Shown here piece by piece: positions 39,010 to 48,734 of a stretch of DNA of 64,000 bases. The stretch comes from JAEUHZ01 sp964552795. Lineage in GTDB: Bacteria; Planctomycetota; UBA1135; GCA-002686595. The translations under genes and the position numbers were made by a program. The stretch is from positions 62,001 to 126,000 of the forward strand of contig CAZKIO010000002.1 in NCBI GenBank assembly GCA_964552795.1, in the 5' to 3' direction. The notes under the pieces were generated by a model. The model ran no database searches, was not told where the DNA came from, and was given only the letters and a program-made list of their open reading frames with translations. Within the stretch, counting starts at the first letter, position 1. Each line of letters opens with the position of its first letter.

Positions 39010-40074
39010 GTGGCCTTCAAGCACCGACTCAAGCGATTCGCGGGCGAGGCCTGGGCGCGCGTCCTGTTCCACAGCGGTCTGCACGCCGTCGTCAACCGGC
39101 TGATGCCGCGGCGGGCGCTGATCCTGGCGGGCCACTGCGTCAGCGCGCCCACCAGCGCCGCGCTGCCCAAGGACATGCGCATCCGCGCGCAGGATCTGGA
39201 GCGCATCCTGCGCTGGCTGGCGCGGCGCTACGACGTCGTCACGGTGGCCGAGGCCGTGCGGCGGATCGAGTCGGGCGGCGGCGGGCGCAGCGTCGTCGCG
39301 CTCTCGATGGACGACGGCTACATCGACAACCGTTCGCACCTCTTGCCGCTCCTCCAGCGCGTGGGCGTGCCGGCCACGGTGTACCTGGAGACGCGGCCCC
39401 TGGACGAGCGCCGTGCCAACTGGACGCACAAGCTGTTCTGGTGCCTGGACGCGCTGGAGCACGAGGCGTTCATCCACCGCTACACCGAGATCTCGCGCGA
39501 CGAGAAGGGCGGGATCCTGCTCAACCAGCTGGTGCCGCACGGGCAGGCCACGGCGTACCACATCAAGCGCGTGCTGAAGTACGAGGTCGATCCGGTCGAG
39601 CGCGACCGCGCGCTGGAGGTCTTGTTCGTCGAGCTCGGCGGCGACGACCGCGCGCTGACCGACGGCCTGTACATGACCTGGGACGACGCGCGCGCGCTGC
39701 GCGACGCGGGCGTGGAGCTGGGCGGTCACACGGTGGGCCACGCGATCCTCTCGCGCCTGGACGAGGACGCGCAGGCGCGCGAGATCGCCGGGTGCCGCGC
39801 GGCGCTGGCGGCGGGCCTGGGAACGGAACCCGAGAGCTTTGCCTACCCGTTCGGGAGGCGCTGGGACTTCGACGAGCGCAGCGCGGCGGCGGTGCGTGCC
39901 GCGGGCTTCGCCTCGGCGACCACGACCCACGCCGGCGTCCACGAGCGCGGCGGGGACCTCTTGCGCATGCCGCGCGTCATGATCGACGAGGACGCGGCGC
40001 TCCACCGCGTTGCCGCGGAGGCCTGCGGCGGGTTCCAGCTCTTGCGGCGCCTGGGGCTGGACCTCTCCGGCTAG
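39010..40074 (+). CDS. Polysaccharide deacetylase (NodB-homology, CE4-like)
   Basis: A 354-residue protein. The CE4 motif 1 is seen as ALSMDDGYIDN (Asp-Asp pair) and motif 2 as GGHTVGHAILSRL, corresponding to the metal-binding HxxxH of the family. FAYPFGRRWDFDERSAAAVRAAGF corresponds to motif 3. It would remove N- or O-acetyl groups from a surface polysaccharide; there is no signal peptide, so it may act on a cytoplasmic or membrane-bound precursor. The open frame extends into the upstream gene, but GTG 39010 (MAFKHRLKRFAGEAW) is the first start after the GNAT stop. It is convergent with the DUF5989 gene. Confidence 0.87.
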   Translation: MAFKHRLKRFAGEAWARVLFHSGLHAVVNRLMPRRALILAGHCVSAPTSAALPKDMRIRAQDLERILRWLARRYDVVTVAEAVRRIESGGGGRSVVALSMDDGYIDNRSHLLPLLQRVGVPATVYLETRPLDERRANWTHKLFWCLDALEHEAFIHRYTEISRDEKGGILLNQLVPHGQATAYHIKRVLKYEVDPVERDRALEVLFVELGGDDRALTDGLYMTWDDARALRDAGVELGGHTVGHAILSRLDEDAQAREIAGCRAALAAGLGTEPESFAYPFGRRWDFDERSAAAVRAAGFASATTTHAGVHERGGDLLRMPRVMIDEDAALHRVAAEACGGFQLLRRLGLDLSG

Positions 40075-40084
40075 CCGCCGCGCG

Positions 40085-40213
40085 TCAGAAGATGTTGTAG
40101 ATGAACGGCGACGTCGAGTCGTCCCCGAACAGGATCAGCGCGACCAGTGCCAGGAGCACGATCGCGAGCGGGGCGACGATGTACAGCCAGTTCTCGCGCA
40201 GGAACTGCATCAT
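40085..40213 (-). CDS. 42-residue DUF5989-like membrane protein
   Basis: This tiny gene encodes MMQFLRENWLYIVAPLAIV followed by one strong membrane helix, then FGDDSTSPFIYNIF at the C-terminus. The ending SPFIYNIF matches APFIYTLF at the end of the upstream fusion protein, and this terminal motif is characteristic of DUF5989, a small protein found beside SxtJ and carbamoyltransferases. The ATG at 40213 has GGAG 9 bases upstream; a second ATG follows directly. It is the last gene of the carbamoyltransferase operon, 74 bases after the fusion gene. The function is unknown. Confidence 0.8.
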   Translation of the reverse strand: MMQFLRENWLYIVAPLAIVLLALVALILFGDDSTSPFIYNIF

Positions 40214-40287
40214 GTGGGTTCTCCGGGCGGCGCGGCCGCCTCGTTCCATCCTACCCCGGCCGCGCGGCGCGTGGGGCGGGCGGGGCC

Positions 40288-41910
40288 TCAGAACAGCGTG
40301 TAGATGAAGGGAGCCACCAGCGGCGAGCTGGCGGCGACGACGAGCAGGCTGCCGATCGTGAGCAGGATCACGACCAGCGGCATCAGGTACCAGTGCCCGC
40401 GGCGCGTGAAGGCCACGAGCAGCTCGGTGATGGTCCCGATCCGCCGGCCCAGCTTGACCAGCACGAACGCCAGGATGGAGAGGAGGAAGGCCACGAACAC
40501 CAGGCGACTGATCGACGGCGGCAGCAGGCCTAGCAGGCGCGTGCCGCCGATCGCGATGGTGAAGACCAGGCCCAGCATGCCGCCGACGAACGCGTAGCTC
40601 TTCAGGGCGCCGACGTCCTTGTAGGTGCGCCAGTACAGCGTGCCGAGCAGCAGCCACAGGCCGGCGAACCACGGGATCCAGCCGTGCGTGGCCGCCTTGG
40701 GCTCGAGCGGCGCGAGCGCGGCCGTTCGCCGCGGCGCCAGATCGGCCGGCAGCCAGCCGCGCGCGTCGAGTTCGTCGTGCAGGATCCGCGCGAAGGCGTG
40801 GTTGCCGGCCGGATCGAAGTGCCAGTCGGACTGGTAGTACAACGGCTCGTCGGGCGTGGCGCTGGCGCGCAGTGCGGCGCGCACGTCGACGTGATCGATC
40901 CCCAGCTGCGCGCACAAGGACAGGAACGTCTCGACCGGCTGATCGGGGCTCCACGCGGTCCCCGGTGCGAGCCGGGGCTCCGCGCGCGGGTCCTCGCCGC
41001 CCAGGATCGCGCGCCGCAGCCGCGCGATCGGCGTGTCGCCCAGGATCTGGGCCTCGAGCGCCGCGCGCGCGTCGTCGACGATCGCGGCCTTGCCGGGGAT
41101 CGGCACGACCACGAGCCGTGCGCCGAGTTGGTCCCGGCACAGGTCCCGCGCGCCGGCCAGCGCCGAGCGCGTGCGCTCGATCGCCTCGGCCAGGAACGCC
41201 GGCGGCTCGCGCCAGTAGGCCGCGTACTCCATCTCCAGGCGGCGCCGGCCGTCGGGGCTCCACGAGAGGCGCTGCTCGCCGAACGCGCTCGCGAACTTGC
41301 CGACCGCGGTGCGCTCCAGCCAGCGCGTCGGCCCCGGATCCTGCAGCGCGATCTTCTCGCGCGGCCCGGCCGTCGACCAGCGCGGCTTGGGGAAGCGCCG
41401 GTAGCGCACCTGGCCGTTCCAGTACAGGTCGTTCTCGTAGGGGAACAGGAGCACGACGTCGGGCTGGAAGGAGGCCGCGTGCGCCTCGAGCCACGCGACC
41501 TCCTGGTCGGTGGACCAGCCCTCGGTCCCGGCGTTGACCACGTCGACGGGGCGGCCCTCGGCCTGCCACCAGTCCTCGAGCAGGTCGACGAACAGGTGCG
41601 CGCGATCGACGGTGTAGCCCAGCACGAACGAGTCGCCCACGCACAGCACGCGGCGCGTGCCGTCGGGCTTGGCGCGCGTCGGCATCGGATCGTCGCGCAG
41701 GCCCTGCTCGTTGGTCGCGACGGTGATGTCGAACTCGCCCGTGCTGCGGTGCACGCTGGCGTTGGGCAGCTTCGACCAGCCGGTGTCGGGATCGAAACGG
41801 TGGATGGTGGCCTGCGGACCCAGGCCCGCGACGCGCAGTCCCGCCTCGAAGAGCAGCAGGAACAGGAGCGCGCTGACGACCAGGCACAGGAAGACGTTGA
41901 CGGCCCTCAT
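40288..41910 (-). CDS. SGNH/GDSL hydrolase fused to membrane segments and a DUF5989 tail
   Basis: A 540-residue protein with an N-terminal membrane anchor (about 5-25). An extracytoplasmic SGNH hydrolase domain follows: block I VGDSF with Ser94, NAGTEG as the Gly block, PYENDLYW as the Asn block with N160, and the catalytic SDWH with D362 and H364. Residues 410-540 carry four hydrophobic helices. The segment 430-493 (KDVGALKSYAFVGG through LVKLGRRIG) resembles the N-terminal half of SxtJ. Residues 494-540 are a DUF5989-like unit ending in PFIYTLF. Such hydrolases act as O-acetyl transferases or esterases on surface glycans. ATG 41910 follows immediately after the carbamoyltransferase stop. 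Confidence 0.82.
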   Translation of the reverse strand: MRAVNVFLCLVVSALLFLLLFEAGLRVAGLGPQATIHRFDPDTGWSKLPNASVHRSTGEFDITVATNEQGLRDDPMPTRAKPDGTRRVLCVGDSFVLGYTVDRAHLFVDLLEDWWQAEGRPVDVVNAGTEGWSTDQEVAWLEAHAASFQPDVVLLFPYENDLYWNGQVRYRRFPKPRWSTAGPREKIALQDPGPTRWLERTAVGKFASAFGEQRLSWSPDGRRRLEMEYAAYWREPPAFLAEAIERTRSALAGARDLCRDQLGARLVVVPIPGKAAIVDDARAALEAQILGDTPIARLRRAILGGEDPRAEPRLAPGTAWSPDQPVETFLSLCAQLGIDHVDVRAALRASATPDEPLYYQSDWHFDPAGNHAFARILHDELDARGWLPADLAPRRTAALAPLEPKAATHGWIPWFAGLWLLLGTLYWRTYKDVGALKSYAFVGGMLGLVFTIAIGGTRLLGLLPPSISRLVFVAFLLSILAFVLVKLGRRIGTITELLVAFTRRGHWYLMPLVVILLTIGSLLVVAASSPLVAPFIYTLF

Positions 41911-43701
<1,791 letters not shown>

Positions 43702-43711
43702 GGCGAGTTCC

Positions 43712-43924
43712 TCAATCCTGCCGGCGGGCCAGGGTCAGCGTGTCGTTGCGCGACGTCCAGCGCGTCCAGTTCCCGTGCGCGCGCCGGCGCAGGTGGAGCG
43801 GGTCGGCCCACAGCTGGTAGACGAGCGCGAAGGGGCCGAGGACCCCGAAGTACAGGACCGTCAGGAGGAGCCGGGAGAGCATGCTCCCGAAGCGCTCGCT
43901 CGATCGCAGGAGGGCGGCCTTCAT
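43712..43924 (-). CDS. 70-residue membrane protein resembling the C-terminal half of SxtJ
   Basis: The product has one long hydrophobic segment (SRLLLTVLYFGVLGPFALVYQLW, about 17-39), then ADPLHLRRRAHGNWTRW and a short hydrophilic tail. SxtJ proteins end in the same order, a helix, then DPL-L-R and a W/R motif. The family's first half appears to be in the downstream fusion protein. Family assignment is from memory of the pattern and is tentative. It is the first gene of the operon, 10 bases before the carbamoyltransferase. Confidence 0.65.
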   Translation of the reverse strand: MKAALLRSSERFGSMLSRLLLTVLYFGVLGPFALVYQLWADPLHLRRRAHGNWTRWTSRNDTLTLARRQD

Positions 43925-44002
43925 CCGGAGGGGGTGCGCGGCGGTGGGCGGAGGGGGTGCGGAAAAGGATGCCGCCCCCCCTGTCGGGCGAAGCGGCGAA
44001 CC

Positions 44003-44008
44003 AGGATA
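44003..44008 (-). promoter_or_regulatory. -10-like TATCCT (minus strand) before the carbamoyltransferase operon
   Basis: On the minus strand TATCCT lies 78 bases before ATG 43924, in the gap after the htrA stop. A C7-G5 run borders it. Confidence 0.3.
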
Positions 44009-44056
44009 CCCCCCCGGGGGTGCCGTGTCAGGCTGCCATCGGCAGCCGGGCCCCCC

Positions 44057-45382
44057 TCACTGGACCACGAGCGTGCCGCGGTGCTCGTCGTTCCGCGTCA
44101 GGCGGCCGTCGCCGTCGACGTCGCGGTAGACCGCCAGTTCGAGGGAGGTCCCCGGGTCGAGCTGCTGGACGAGGCGCGCGAAGGCCTCGCGCGAATCCAG
44201 CCACACCGGCGGACGGCGCGCGCCGATCAGGGGGCGGGCGGCATCGATGATGTCGCCCTCGCGCAGGCCCAGCGCGGCCGCCGGGCCGCCGGGGCGGACC
44301 TCGGTGACGATCACGTTGTTGCCGCCGCGCGTCTCGCGCGTGCGCACGCGCAGGCCCACGTGCTCGTACAGGATGCCGTCGACCTTCTCCCAGGGACGCA
44401 GGCGCACGCGGCGGCTCTGGCCTTCGCGCTCCAGGCGCAGCTCGACTTCGCGCGTGGGCGCGAGCCCGACGCGCGCGAGCCGGTACTCGTCGTGCGTGGC
44501 GATGTTCTGCCCGCCGAAGGCCACGATGCAGTCGCCCGGGCGCAGGCCCGCGTCGTGCGCCGGGCTGCCCGGCACGACGTCGCGCACCAGGACGTGCCCG
44601 CCGCTGGGATCGACCTCGAAGCCCAGCCAGGCCGAGGCCGACTGCGGCGCGAGGAGCTGGCCTTCGAGCACCTGCTTCACGCGGTCGACCGGGATCGCGA
44701 AGGCGATGTTCTGCGCCTGGATCTTCATCGCCGCGTTGATGCCGATCAGCTCGCCGTTGACGTTGAGCAGCGGCCCGCCGCTGTTGCCGGGGTTGATCGC
44801 CGCGTCGGTCTGGATCAGGTCGTCGAACTGCAGGCGCATGCCGGGGATCTGCACGTTGCGGTGCAGGCCTGAGACGATGCCCTGGTTGACCGTGTGCGAC
44901 TGCCCGAACGGGTTGCCTATCGCGATCACCGGCTCGCCCAGCATCAGGTCCGCGCTGGTCCCCAGCGGGATCGTGGGGAAGTCGTGCTCGCCCTCGATCT
45001 TGAGCAGCGCGAGGTCCTGGTCCTCGACGTACGACACGAGTTGCGCGCTGTAGTCGCGGCCGTTGGCGTTCTTGTCGAAGCTCACGGTGATCACGCCCGC
45101 GTCCTTCACGACGTGGAAGTTCGTGATGATGAAGCCTTCCTTGTGGATCACGACGCCCGAGCCCGAGCCCGTGAACTGCTGCGTGATCAGGCGGCCGAAC
45201 CAGGATCCGACGGTCTTCTCGCCGCCCGTCTGGATCGACACCACCGCGGGCGAGGCGTCGCGCGCGACCTGCACGGTCGGCGTGATGCGACGGCGCCAGT
45301 CCGATTCCAGGTCCTGCGCCGTGGCGATCGACGGCAGGCAGGCGGCGAGGAGAAGTGCGGGGATGTGGAACGAACTGCGCAT
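44057..45382 (-). CDS. Periplasmic HtrA/Deg-family serine protease with two PDZ domains
   Basis: A 441-residue S1C protease. A signal peptide (MRSSFHIPALLLAACLPSIATAQ, residues 1-23) sends it out of the cytoplasm. The catalytic triad is His90 (ITNFHVV), Asp123 (DQDLALLK) and Ser201 (GNSGGPLL). Two PDZ domains follow (about 245-345 and 345-441), with PGSPAHDAGLRPGDCIVAFGG and PGGPAAALGLREGDIIDAARP. The last PDZ carries an EF-hand-like loop DVDGDGRLTRND at 421-432. The open frame extends upstream into the tRNA-Val gene, but ATG 45382 is preceded by GGAGG and begins the signal peptide. It is a protein quality-control protease of the envelope. Confidence 0.94.
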   Translation of the reverse strand: MRSSFHIPALLLAACLPSIATAQDLESDWRRRITPTVQVARDASPAVVSIQTGGEKTVGSWFGRLITQQFTGSGSGVVIHKEGFIITNFHVVKDAGVITVSFDKNANGRDYSAQLVSYVEDQDLALLKIEGEHDFPTIPLGTSADLMLGEPVIAIGNPFGQSHTVNQGIVSGLHRNVQIPGMRLQFDDLIQTDAAINPGNSGGPLLNVNGELIGINAAMKIQAQNIAFAIPVDRVKQVLEGQLLAPQSASAWLGFEVDPSGGHVLVRDVVPGSPAHDAGLRPGDCIVAFGGQNIATHDEYRLARVGLAPTREVELRLEREGQSRRVRLRPWEKVDGILYEHVGLRVRTRETRGGNNVIVTEVRPGGPAAALGLREGDIIDAARPLIGARRPPVWLDSREAFARLVQQLDPGTSLELAVYRDVDGDGRLTRNDEHRGTLVVQ

Positions 45383-45523
45383 GGTTCTGGGCCTCCGGGG
45401 CCGGTCGGGCCGCTGGGTCCTGTTCCGTGGTCCGCGCCAGGACCCGGTCCCGCCCGGCCGCGGCCCGGCCCGTGTGCGCCGTTCTACGCAGCGCGTGCGC
45501 GTGTGTGAGCCTCGAACGGAGGC

Positions 45524-45600
45524 TGGTGGGCGATACTGGACTCGAACCAGTGACCTCCACGATGTCAACGTGGCGCTCTAGCCAGCTGAGCTAATCGCCC
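45524..45600 (-). tRNA. tRNA-Val (anticodon GAC)
   Basis: The minus strand folds as a complete cloverleaf: acceptor GGGCGAT pairing with ATCGCCC, D arm GCTC...GAGC, anticodon stem CCACG/CGTGG around loop TTGACAT with anticodon GAC, variable loop AGGTC, and T arm ACTGG-TTCGAGT-CCAGT. The discriminator A is followed by an encoded CCA (45524-45526). It reads GUC and GUU valine codons. It lies upstream of htrA on the same strand. Confidence 0.97.
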
Positions 45601-45697
45601 GGTCCGGGCCGCCGGGGCGGCCGCGGGGCGGGAGAGACTACGCCAGTCCGAGGTTGGCCGGCAAGCTTCCCTTCCTCGACTTGCCGCGGCGGGCGGC

Positions 45698-45703
45698 TAG
45701 ACT
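45698..45703 (+). promoter_or_regulatory. -10-like TAGACT before alanine dehydrogenase
   Basis: TAGACT lies 62 bases before GTG 45766. A C8 run (45740-45747) is in the predicted leader. Confidence 0.4.
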
Positions 45704-45765
45704 CCCCGACCCTCGGTCGTGGCCCGGCGGGCCGACCGTCCCCCCCCTCTCGCGTGAGGCCTGGC

Positions 45766-46887
45766 GTGAAGATCGGCGTACCCAAGGAGATCAAGAACAA
45801 CGAGAACCGCGTGGCCCTGACCCCCGCGGGGGTGGACCGCCTGAAGTCGCTCGGGCACGAGGTCATGGTCGAGCGCGGCGCCGGCGTCGGCAGCGGTCTC
45901 CCCGACGAGGCCTACCAGGCCGCCGGCGCGACGGTGGCGCCCGACGCGGCCACCGTCTGGCAGAAGAGCGACCTCGTGCTGAAGGTCAAGGAGCCGCTCG
46001 CCGTGGAATGGCCGCGGATGCGCAGCGGGCAGACGCTGTTCACGTACCTGCACCTGGCCGCCGACCGCGAACTGACGGAGGGCGTCGTGGCCACGGGCTC
46101 GTTCACCTTCGCGTACGAGACGCTCGAGCAGGACGGCGCGCTGCCGCTGCTCACGCCGATGAGCGAGGTCGCCGGCCGCATGGCCATCCAGGAGGGCGCG
46201 AAGTACCTGGAGGCGCCGCTGGGGGGATCGGGGATCCTGCTCGGCGGCGTGCCCGGCGTGCGGCCCGCGCGCGTGATGATCATCGGCGGCGGCGTCGTCG
46301 GCACGCAGGCGGCGCGGATGGCCTCGGGCCTGGGCGCCGACGTGTTCATCCTCGACGTCAACCTCGACCGCATGCGCTACCTCGACGAGGTGCTGCCGCA
46401 GAACTGCCAGACCGTGTATTCCACGCCGTACGCGCTGCGCGAGCTCCTGCCCGAGACCGACCTCCTGGTCGGCGCGGTGCTGATCCCGGGCGCGGCCGCG
46501 CCCAAGCTGGTGAAGCGCGCCGATCTCAAGCTGATGCGCAAGGGCAGCGTCATCGTCGACGTCGCCGTCGACCAGGGCGGCTGCATCGAGACCGTGCGCG
46601 CCACCACGCACGCCGAACCGACCTACGTCGTGGACGGCGTCGTGCACTACTGCGTGGCGAACATGCCCGGCGCGGTGCCGCGCACGAGCACCTGGGCGCT
46701 GACGAACGCGACGCTGCCCTGGGTCGAGCGGTTGGCGCGCCTGGGACCCGTTGCCGCCGTCGAGCAGAGCGCCGAGCTGCGCAGCGCGGCCAACACGATC
46801 GCCGGCAAGATCACGTGCCTGCCCGTGGCCGAGGCCTTCGGCCTGGAGTACACCCCGCCGCAGGAAGCGGTGCGCGCGATCCGCTGA
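45766..46887 (+). CDS. ald: Alanine dehydrogenase
   Basis: A 373-residue NAD-dependent enzyme that interconverts L-alanine and pyruvate plus ammonia. The N-terminus MKIGVPKEIKNNENRVALTPAGVDRL is essentially the family signature. The central Rossmann motif is MIIGGGVVGTQAARMASGLG, and NLDRMRYLDEV and LVGAVLIPGAAAPKLV follow as in other Ald proteins. I start at GTG 45766, not the earlier in-frame GTG 45754, because GAGG at 45755-45758 is a correctly spaced ribosome site and the family begins exactly here. It is 33 bases upstream of uppP on the same strand. Confidence 0.95.
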   Translation: MKIGVPKEIKNNENRVALTPAGVDRLKSLGHEVMVERGAGVGSGLPDEAYQAAGATVAPDAATVWQKSDLVLKVKEPLAVEWPRMRSGQTLFTYLHLAADRELTEGVVATGSFTFAYETLEQDGALPLLTPMSEVAGRMAIQEGAKYLEAPLGGSGILLGGVPGVRPARVMIIGGGVVGTQAARMASGLGADVFILDVNLDRMRYLDEVLPQNCQTVYSTPYALRELLPETDLLVGAVLIPGAAAPKLVKRADLKLMRKGSVIVDVAVDQGGCIETVRATTHAEPTYVVDGVVHYCVANMPGAVPRTSTWALTNATLPWVERLARLGPVAAVEQSAELRSAANTIAGKITCLPVAEAFGLEYTPPQEAVRAIR

Positions 46888-46920
46888 GCGGCGGGCGGCC
46901 GCGTCGCCGCCGCGAGCACC

Positions 46921-47742
46921 ATGGACGCCTGGCAAGCACTGCTCCTGGGAGCCGTCGAGGGGATCACCGAGTTCCTGCCGATCAGCTCGACGGGGCACCT
47001 GATCCTGACCAGCCGCCTCCTGGGCCTGCCGAACGACGCGGCCAACCGCGCGTTCTCCATCGGGATCCAGTCGGGCGCGATCCTGGCGGTGCTGTCGATC
47101 TACCTGCCGCGCGTGCGCCAGATCGCGGCGGGCCTGGCCGGTCGCGACGCGGCCGGCCGGCGCCTGGGCCAGCAGCTCGCACTGGCGTTCCTGCCCGCGG
47201 CGCTGATCGGCCTGGCGCTGCACGACTGGATCGAGAGCGTGCTGTTCGGCCTGTGGCCGGTCGTCGGCGCCTGGTTCGCCGGCGGCGTCGCGATCCTCTG
47301 CCTGCGCACGCTGCGCCGGCCGCATCCCCTGGGCGCCACGCTGGAGTCGCTGACGTTCGTGCAGGCCGCGGCGATCGGGCTCGCGCAGTGCCTCGCGCTG
47401 GCGCCGGGCATGAGCCGCAGCCTGGTCACGATCTCGGCTGCGCTGCTGGTCGGCCTCTCCAGCACCGCGGCGGTGGAGTTCAGCCTGCTGCTGGGCGTGA
47501 TCACGCTGGCCGCGGCCACCGGCTACGAGGCCGTCTCGAACGGGAGCGAGGTGCTGGCGAGCTACGGCGCGCAGAACGTCGTGCTGGGCTTCGTCTCGTC
47601 GTTCGCGTTCGCCTGGCTCGCGATCCGCGGACTCGTCGCGTGGCTGCGCTCGCACGGCCTCGTGCCCTTCGCGGTCTACCGCATCGGCCTGGCGGCCGCC
47701 GTGGCCGTGCTGCTGTACGCGCGGATCGTTCCCGCGAACTGA
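46921..47742 (+). CDS. uppP: Undecaprenyl-diphosphatase
   Basis: A 273-residue BacA/UppP integral membrane phosphatase that regenerates undecaprenyl phosphate, the lipid carrier for peptidoglycan and surface-polysaccharide synthesis. Motif 1 is EGITEFLPISSTGHLIL (about residues 13-29) and motif 2 is PGMSRSLVTISAALLVGLS. About eight hydrophobic helices are visible and the length is typical. Carrier recycling fits the polysaccharide genes in this region. It follows ald by 33 bases. Confidence 0.95.
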   Translation: MDAWQALLLGAVEGITEFLPISSTGHLILTSRLLGLPNDAANRAFSIGIQSGAILAVLSIYLPRVRQIAAGLAGRDAAGRRLGQQLALAFLPAALIGLALHDWIESVLFGLWPVVGAWFAGGVAILCLRTLRRPHPLGATLESLTFVQAAAIGLAQCLALAPGMSRSLVTISAALLVGLSSTAAVEFSLLLGVITLAAATGYEAVSNGSEVLASYGAQNVVLGFVSSFAFAWLAIRGLVAWLRSHGLVPFAVYRIGLAAAVAVLLYARIVPAN

Positions 47743-47752
47743 GCGCGCGCGG

Positions 47753-48376
47753 TCAGACGCCGCGCACGGGATCCGCGGCCAGGATGTCGGCGATCGCCGC
47801 CGACAGGTTCGCGGCCGAATCCTCGCATTCGACCTCGAGCGCCTCGTCGCCCACGCGGCGGCTGCCGCCGATGGCGATCGCGCGCACGCCTGCGCGCGAG
47901 GCGCCCGCGAGCTCGAGCGGGTCGTCGGACACGAACCAGCTCGCGGAGAGGCTGATCCCGTCCTCCTGCACCGCGTGGTACAGGGCGCCGGTGTTCGGGA
48001 AGCGGAAGACCGAGTCGCGCTGGTGCTTGTGCCTGCCCTCGGGGTGGTCGAGGCAGGCGTAATCGCGCGCGATCGGCACGCCCAGCCGCGCCAGGCGCGC
48101 GTGCAGCGCTTCCTGGAACGCGCTCCAGGCCGCGTCGGACAGCTTGCCGCGCGCGACGGCCGGCTCGTTGCTGACGAGGTAGAGGCGCCAGCCGGCCTGC
48201 GTGGCGCGGAACAGGAGCTCGACGGCGCGCGGCGTGAAGCGCGCTTCCTCGAAGGTGCGGCACAGGCCGTCGGCGGGGCGCTCCAGGAGCGCTCCCCAGC
48301 GGCCCACGAAGAGGCCACGCGCCGCGCGCTCGGTGCCGGGGAGGGGGGGGTACGAGTGCAGTTTGGAGGGTGCCAT
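47753..48376 (-). CDS. Degenerate GmhB-like HAD-family protein, probably catalytically inactive
   Basis: A 207-residue protein with the layout of D-glycero-D-manno-heptose-1,7-bisphosphate 7-phosphatase/HisB-N. Motif I, normally LFLDRDG with two Asp, reads LFVGRWGALLERP, so the nucleophile and acid/base Asp are replaced by Gly25 and Trp27. Motif II VSNEPAVARG and motif IV VSDDPLELAGASRAGVRAIAIGG are kept. The zinc loop has C-LD-H...H-K-H instead of C-x-H...C-x-C, and the motif III Lys is lost (RFP for RKP). A C8 run encodes Pro residues just after the start. It is likely a pseudoenzyme or a regulatory protein. ATG 48376 lacks a Shine-Dalgarno. Confidence 0.75.
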   Translation of the reverse strand: MAPSKLHSYPPLPGTERAARGLFVGRWGALLERPADGLCRTFEEARFTPRAVELLFRATQAGWRLYLVSNEPAVARGKLSDAAWSAFQEALHARLARLGVPIARDYACLDHPEGRHKHQRDSVFRFPNTGALYHAVQEDGISLSASWFVSDDPLELAGASRAGVRAIAIGGSRRVGDEALEVECEDSAANLSAAIADILAADPVRGV

Positions 48377-48495
48377 GCGTCGTGCTCTGGGTGCCCGCCG
48401 TTCATCGACCGCGGACGCGAGTCCTTGAGCGCGGGTCAACTCTTTCCGCACGCGCGGCCGGGATCGCGAACTGCGTTCCTGCGCACCGGAAAAAC

Positions 48496-48531
48496 TGCAC
48501 CGCCAGCCCGTCCGCGCCGCGGCGCGGTGCA
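48496..48531. promoter_or_regulatory. Long hairpin TGCACCGC...GCGGTGCA
   Basis: Eight-base perfect arms (48496-48503 and 48524-48531) enclose a 20-base interior that contains the palindrome GCGCCGCGGCGC. It may be a structured RNA leader, a terminator for an unseen transcript, or a protein-binding site. Confidence 0.35.
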
Positions 48532-48592
48532 CGCAGCGCGAGGGGGCGCGAGCGACCGCGATCGCCGCAGCCCGCCCGCGTGCCCCGTGCGC

Positions 48593-48628
48593 CCGGACGC
48601 GGCTTTTTTCCGCCAGGAAGCCGTCCGG
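48593..48628. terminator. Bulged 11-bp stem-loop with a T6 run in the loop
   Basis: CCGGAC (48593-48598) and GGCTT (48601-48605) pair with AAGCC (48618-48622) and GTCCGG (48623-48628), leaving a 2-base bulge. The T-run is in the loop, not after the stem, so intrinsic termination is not certain. Confidence 0.3.
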
Positions 48629-48690
48629 GTTCAGGATCGCCGCCCGCCCCGCACGATGAGATTCTGCGTCGAAGTTCCGCGCGTCGTGCC

Positions 48691-48707
48691 GCAAGATGGA
48701 ATCTTGC
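48691..48707. promoter_or_regulatory. Perfect inverted repeat GCAAGAT-GGA-ATCTTGC
   Basis: Seven-base arms with a 3-base spacer lie 27 bases before GTG 48735. The AT-containing arms stand out against the GC-rich background. It is a candidate operator for the glycosyltransferase gene. Confidence 0.45.
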
Positions 48708-48734
48708 GCGGACTTGCGTGCTCCGCGACCCGCC

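Larger units (their letters stand above)
48377..48734. other. 358-base divergent intergenic region with three dyads
   Basis: No credible gene is seen between the GmhB-like gene and the glycosyltransferase. The stretch holds three inverted repeats: 48496-48531, 48593-48628 and 48691-48707. This is the largest structured non-coding stretch in the window and may hold regulatory elements for both flanking genes. Confidence 0.5.

Noticed and set aside
45383..45568. N-terminal extension of the HtrA frame
   Set aside because: It would overlap the tRNA-Val gene and precede the obvious signal peptide at ATG 45382, which has a Shine-Dalgarno.
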